NCBI GenBank assembly: GCA_018333845.1
Contig: JAGXSK010000058.1
Span: forward strand, 1 to 7,784
Source: Clostridia bacterium
GTDB taxonomy: Bacteria; Bacillota; DSM-16504; Desulfitibacterales; Desulfitibacteraceae
Reading direction: 5' to 3'
Length of the DNA: 7,784 bases
The position numbers were made by a program, and so were the translations under genes. Below are positions 6,262-7,784 of this stretch, one piece after another. The stretch's first letter is position 1, and every line of letters begins with the position of its first letter. A model generated the notes under the pieces. It had not been told where the DNA came from and did no database searches. It was given only the letters and a program-made list of their open reading frames with translations.

Positions 6262-6270
6262 ATCGTATTA

Positions 6271-7281
6271 ATGTCTGATAAGGAACAAGCTTTAAAAGCT
6301 GCTTTAGGACAAATAGAAAAACAATTTGGCAAGGGATCAATTATGAAACTGGGTGAGGCTAGTGCAAAAATGAATATTGAGGCCATTTCATGCGGTTCAA
6401 TTTCCCTTGATCTAGCACTAGGGATTGGGGGGATTCCAAGGGGAAGAATCATTGAGATATTTGGACCTGAATCTTCTGGAAAAACAACAGTTGCCCTGCA
6501 TGTTATTGCCGAGGCTCAAAGAAAGGGTGGAATAGCTGCCTTTATAGATGCCGAGCATGCATTAGACCCTACATATGCTAAAAATCTTGGTGTTGATATA
6601 GATAACTTACTAATATCCCAGCCAGATACAGGTGAGCAAGCATTAGAAATTGCTGAAGCCCTTGTAAGGAGTTCAGCAGTTGATGTAATTGTAATTGATT
6701 CTGTAGCAGCACTAGTACCAAGGGCAGAGATTGAAGGGGAAATGGGTGATACCCATGTGGGTTTGCAGGCAAGATTAATGTCGCAGGCATTGAGAAAACT
6801 AGCTGGTTCAGTAAATAAATCCAAAACTGCTGCTATCTTTATTAACCAGCTCAGAGAAAAAGTTGGAATTATGTTTGGTAATCCAGAAACTACTCCTGGA
6901 GGCCGGGCTTTAAAGTTTTATTCTACTGTTAGATTAGAAGTAAAAAGAGTAGATACAATCAAAAACGGTACAGACATGGTTGGAAGCAGGACAAGGGTCA
7001 AGGTTGTGAAAAACAAGGTAGCTCCCCCCTTTAGGCAGGCAGAATTTGATATTATGTATGGACAAGGCATATCAAAAGAAGGTGACATTATTGATGTTGC
7101 AACTGAAATGGATATTATTAACAAAAGTGGTTCTTGGTACTCATATGAGAAGGAACGTTTAGGTCAAGGGCGTGAAAATGTAAAAGAGTTTCTTATGAAC
7201 AATAAAAATATACTAGAAGAAATTGAAAATAAAATTAGAGAAGAGTTTAAAAAAAGGATTAGCCCTAATACAATATCTTGA
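6271..7281 (+). CDS. recA: Recombinase RecA
   Basis: RecA forms ATP-dependent filaments on single-stranded DNA, drives strand exchange in recombinational repair, and triggers LexA self-cleavage in the SOS response. The protein has 336 residues from ATG 6271 (family about 340-355). Walker A GPESSGKT is at 65-72 and the Walker B region VIVIDS at 139-144. The MAW stretch HVGLQARLMSQALRKL is at 162-177 and DNA-binding loop 2 is around 193-211 (NQLREK...GNPETTPGG). The KEGD and YGQGISKEG segments near 262-272 are also intact. The C-terminal tail after the helical domain is short and basic (ends KKRISPNTIS); the acidic tail of E. coli and B. subtilis RecA is absent. Control is by the consensus promoter (6190-6218) and the SOS box (6226-6239). 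No terminator directly follows, so transcripts probably run to the hairpin at 7476-7507. Confidence 0.98.
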   Translation: MSDKEQALKAALGQIEKQFGKGSIMKLGEASAKMNIEAISCGSISLDLALGIGGIPRGRIIEIFGPESSGKTTVALHVIAEAQRKGGIAAFIDAEHALDPTYAKNLGVDIDNLLISQPDTGEQALEIAEALVRSSAVDVIVIDSVAALVPRAEIEGEMGDTHVGLQARLMSQALRKLAGSVNKSKTAAIFINQLREKVGIMFGNPETTPGGRALKFYSTVRLEVKRVDTIKNGTDMVGSRTRVKVVKNKVAPPFRQAEFDIMYGQGISKEGDIIDVATEMDIINKSGSWYSYEKERLGQGRENVKEFLMNNKNILEEIENKIREEFKKRISPNTIS

Positions 7282-7297
7282 TTCAGTATCTTGATTC
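7274..7297 (+). repeat. Two tandem 13-bp units at the recA stop
   Basis: TATCTTGATTC occurs at 7274-7284 and again at 7287-7297, a period of 13 bases. The first copy contains the recA TGA stop (7279-7281) and the second ends right before the -35 box at 7298. It looks like a small slippage duplication. Confidence 0.7.
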
Positions 7298-7326
7298 TTG
7301 ACAAGTAAAAAAAAAACAAATACAAT
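7298..7326 (+). promoter_or_regulatory. Strong sigma-A promoter between recA and rny
   Basis: TTGACA (7298-7303, perfect), 17-base spacer containing an A10 tract (7307-7316), then TACAAT (7321-7326, 5 of 6). The predicted start is near 7333. It lies 205 bases or more before the rny ATG, with a terminator between, so its direct product is probably the RNA at 7333-7507. Confidence 0.75.
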
Positions 7327-7332
7327 TGAAAG

Positions 7333-7507
7333 GTAAGAAGCTATGTTAGAAACACTACCAATCAATGGTTTAATATATAACATTTAAAATAATTGTTGAG
7401 GACTGTTGTTATTGATGCTTGTTTAAAATAAAAAGTCTTCTATATTAGATATGTTTTGGTAAATAGTGTTTCTATGCCGAGTTTTCTTAATGCTCGGTTT
7501 ATTTTAT
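7333..7507 (+). ncRNA. Candidate structured RNA (about 173 nt) between recA and rny
   Basis: The segment has its own promoter, no convincing gene, and ends in a hairpin with a T-rich tail. Complementary segments nest around one another. Helix 1 pairs 7347-7357 with 7464-7474 (11 bp, all Watson-Crick). It continues, after a 4-base bulge, with 7358-7361/7456-7459. Helix 2 pairs 7368-7377 with 7441-7450 (10 bp, two G-U). Helix 3 pairs 7398-7404 with 7434-7440 (7 bp, one G-U). Helices 2 and 3 abut on the 3' side with a 20-base bulge on the 5' side, and a 29-base apical loop remains. The rod-like shape closed at both ends, the size and the internal bulge recall 6S RNA, but I cannot show the 6S consensus. 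It could instead be an untranslated leader that controls rny. No T-box or known riboswitch motif was recognised. Confidence 0.5.
7476..7507 (+). terminator. Rho-independent terminator upstream of rny
   Basis: GCCGAG (7476-7481) pairs with CTCGGT (7493-7498), 6 bp including one G-U, around an 11-base loop, followed by a T-rich tail (7498-7506). Its stem starts one base after helix 1 of the candidate RNA. It probably also ends transcripts coming through from recA. No earlier segment complements either arm well, so no clear antiterminator is seen. Confidence 0.75.
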
Positions 7508-7528
7508 GTTAGCAAAAATATAAGCAAT

Positions 7529-7537
7529 AGGAGGTGA
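7529..7537 (+). promoter_or_regulatory. Full-length Shine-Dalgarno site of rny with very short spacing
   Basis: AGGAGGTGA matches the anti-Shine-Dalgarno sequence over nine bases, but only three bases (TGA) separate AGGAGG from the ATG at 7538. The in-frame codon just before ATG is this TGA, so no upstream start is possible. Downstream in-frame ATG, GTG or TTG codons are missing until the end of the membrane anchor. Confidence 0.75.
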
Positions 7538-7784
7538 ATGAGTATTATTTTAGATAAATTAATTATAATTATATTTATTGTAGTAATTGTTATATCTTTA
7601 CTAATTGGCTATTTGATTAGAAAATATATAGCAGAGGCAAAGATTACTTCTGCAGAAGAAGCGGCAAAAAAGATAATAGAAGATGCACAAAAAGATGCAG
7701 AAGCGAAAAAAAGAGAAGCAATTTTAGAAGCAAAAGAAGAAGTTCATAAACTGCGCAATGAACTTGAAAGAGAAAGCAAGGATC
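7538..7784 (+). CDS. rny: Ribonuclease Y, N-terminal part, cut by the window edge
   Basis: RNase Y is the membrane-anchored endoribonuclease that starts mRNA decay in many Firmicutes. Only the first 82 of about 510-520 residues are in the window, ending at base 7784 with no stop. Residues 8-27 form one hydrophobic anchor (I/V/L-rich), followed by basic residues R28 and K29. After that comes the highly charged coiled-coil start: AEAKITSAEEAAKKI, then EDAQKDAEAKKREA and LEAKEEVHKLRNELERE. This pattern is characteristic of the family, and the position after recA supports it. The KH and HD catalytic domains lie beyond the window. Transcription is unclear: a terminator stands at 7476-7507 and only a poor promoter-like TATAAG (7519-7524) follows, so expression may depend on read-through. 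Confidence 0.93.
   Translation, partial: MSIILDKLIIIIFIVVIVISLLIGYLIRKYIAEAKITSAEEAAKKIIEDAQKDAEAKKREAILEAKEEVHKLRNELERESKD

Noticed and set aside
6250..6270. ATG 6250 as the recA start (343 aa)
   Set aside because: The strong ribosome site lies after this codon and the added seven residues do not belong to RecA.
6839..6905. Inteins or introns in recA
   Set aside because: The recA frame is continuous with all motifs at normal spacing; nothing is inserted.
7343..7387. 14-codon open frame (MLETLPINGLIYNI) in the recA-rny gap, possible leader peptide
   Set aside because: The AAAGG upstream (7329-7333) would be cut off by a start at about 7333, leaving no ribosome site, and the segment is better explained as one arm of the RNA structure; no amino-acid bias for attenuation.
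7333..7507. T-box or other known riboswitch in the recA-rny gap
   Set aside because: No T-box bulge sequence (TGG-containing AGGGTGGNACCGCG), no recognisable riboswitch core, and no antiterminator partner for the terminator arms.

Overview
This is an AT-rich stretch with strong purine-rich Shine-Dalgarno sites and close-to-consensus sigma-A promoters. All recognisable genes lie on the + strand. The neighbourhood rimO-pgsA-cinA-(thpR)-recA-rny is the classic low-GC Firmicutes arrangement. The family signatures and a stand-alone thpR next to recA point to an anaerobic member of class Clostridia; the genus cannot be told from this sequence.

Layout. (1) 1-1461: the 3' two-thirds of rimO (ribosomal protein S12 methylthiotransferase) overlaps pgsA (phosphatidylglycerophosphate synthase) by 17 bp. 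The pair ends at a rho-independent terminator (1501-1535). (2) 1576-3685: a self-contained unit with its own -10 box and its own terminator. It holds an unrecognised single-pass membrane protein (172 aa) and a reduced FtsH-type AAA+/M41 protease (495 aa). The protease keeps all ATPase and zinc-protease motifs but has almost no extracytoplasmic domain. (3) 3667-6185: a promoter embedded in the preceding terminator hairpin drives a stand-alone PncC/CinA-C-type NMN amidohydrolase, a membrane-anchored metallophosphoesterase, and ThpR, a 2H phosphoesterase. (4) 6190-7281: recA, with a perfect TTGACA-N17-TATAAT promoter and a LexA/SOS-like box right at the predicted transcription start. (5) 7282-7537: a 256-bp gap with its own strong promoter, a set of long-range complementary segments and a terminator, best read as a structured RNA of about 173 nt or a structured leader. 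(6) 7538-end: the N-terminus of RNase Y (rny), cut by the window edge.

How the genes fit together. Most of the window is housekeeping: translation-factor modification, anionic phospholipid synthesis, NMN recycling (NMN is a by-product of NAD-dependent DNA ligase, which fits beside recA), SOS recombination and mRNA decay. The unusual parts are the split-looking FtsH unit between pgsA and cinA, the predicted outward-facing phosphoesterase, and the candidate RNA between recA and rny. No mobile elements, tRNA, rRNA or CRISPR arrays were seen.
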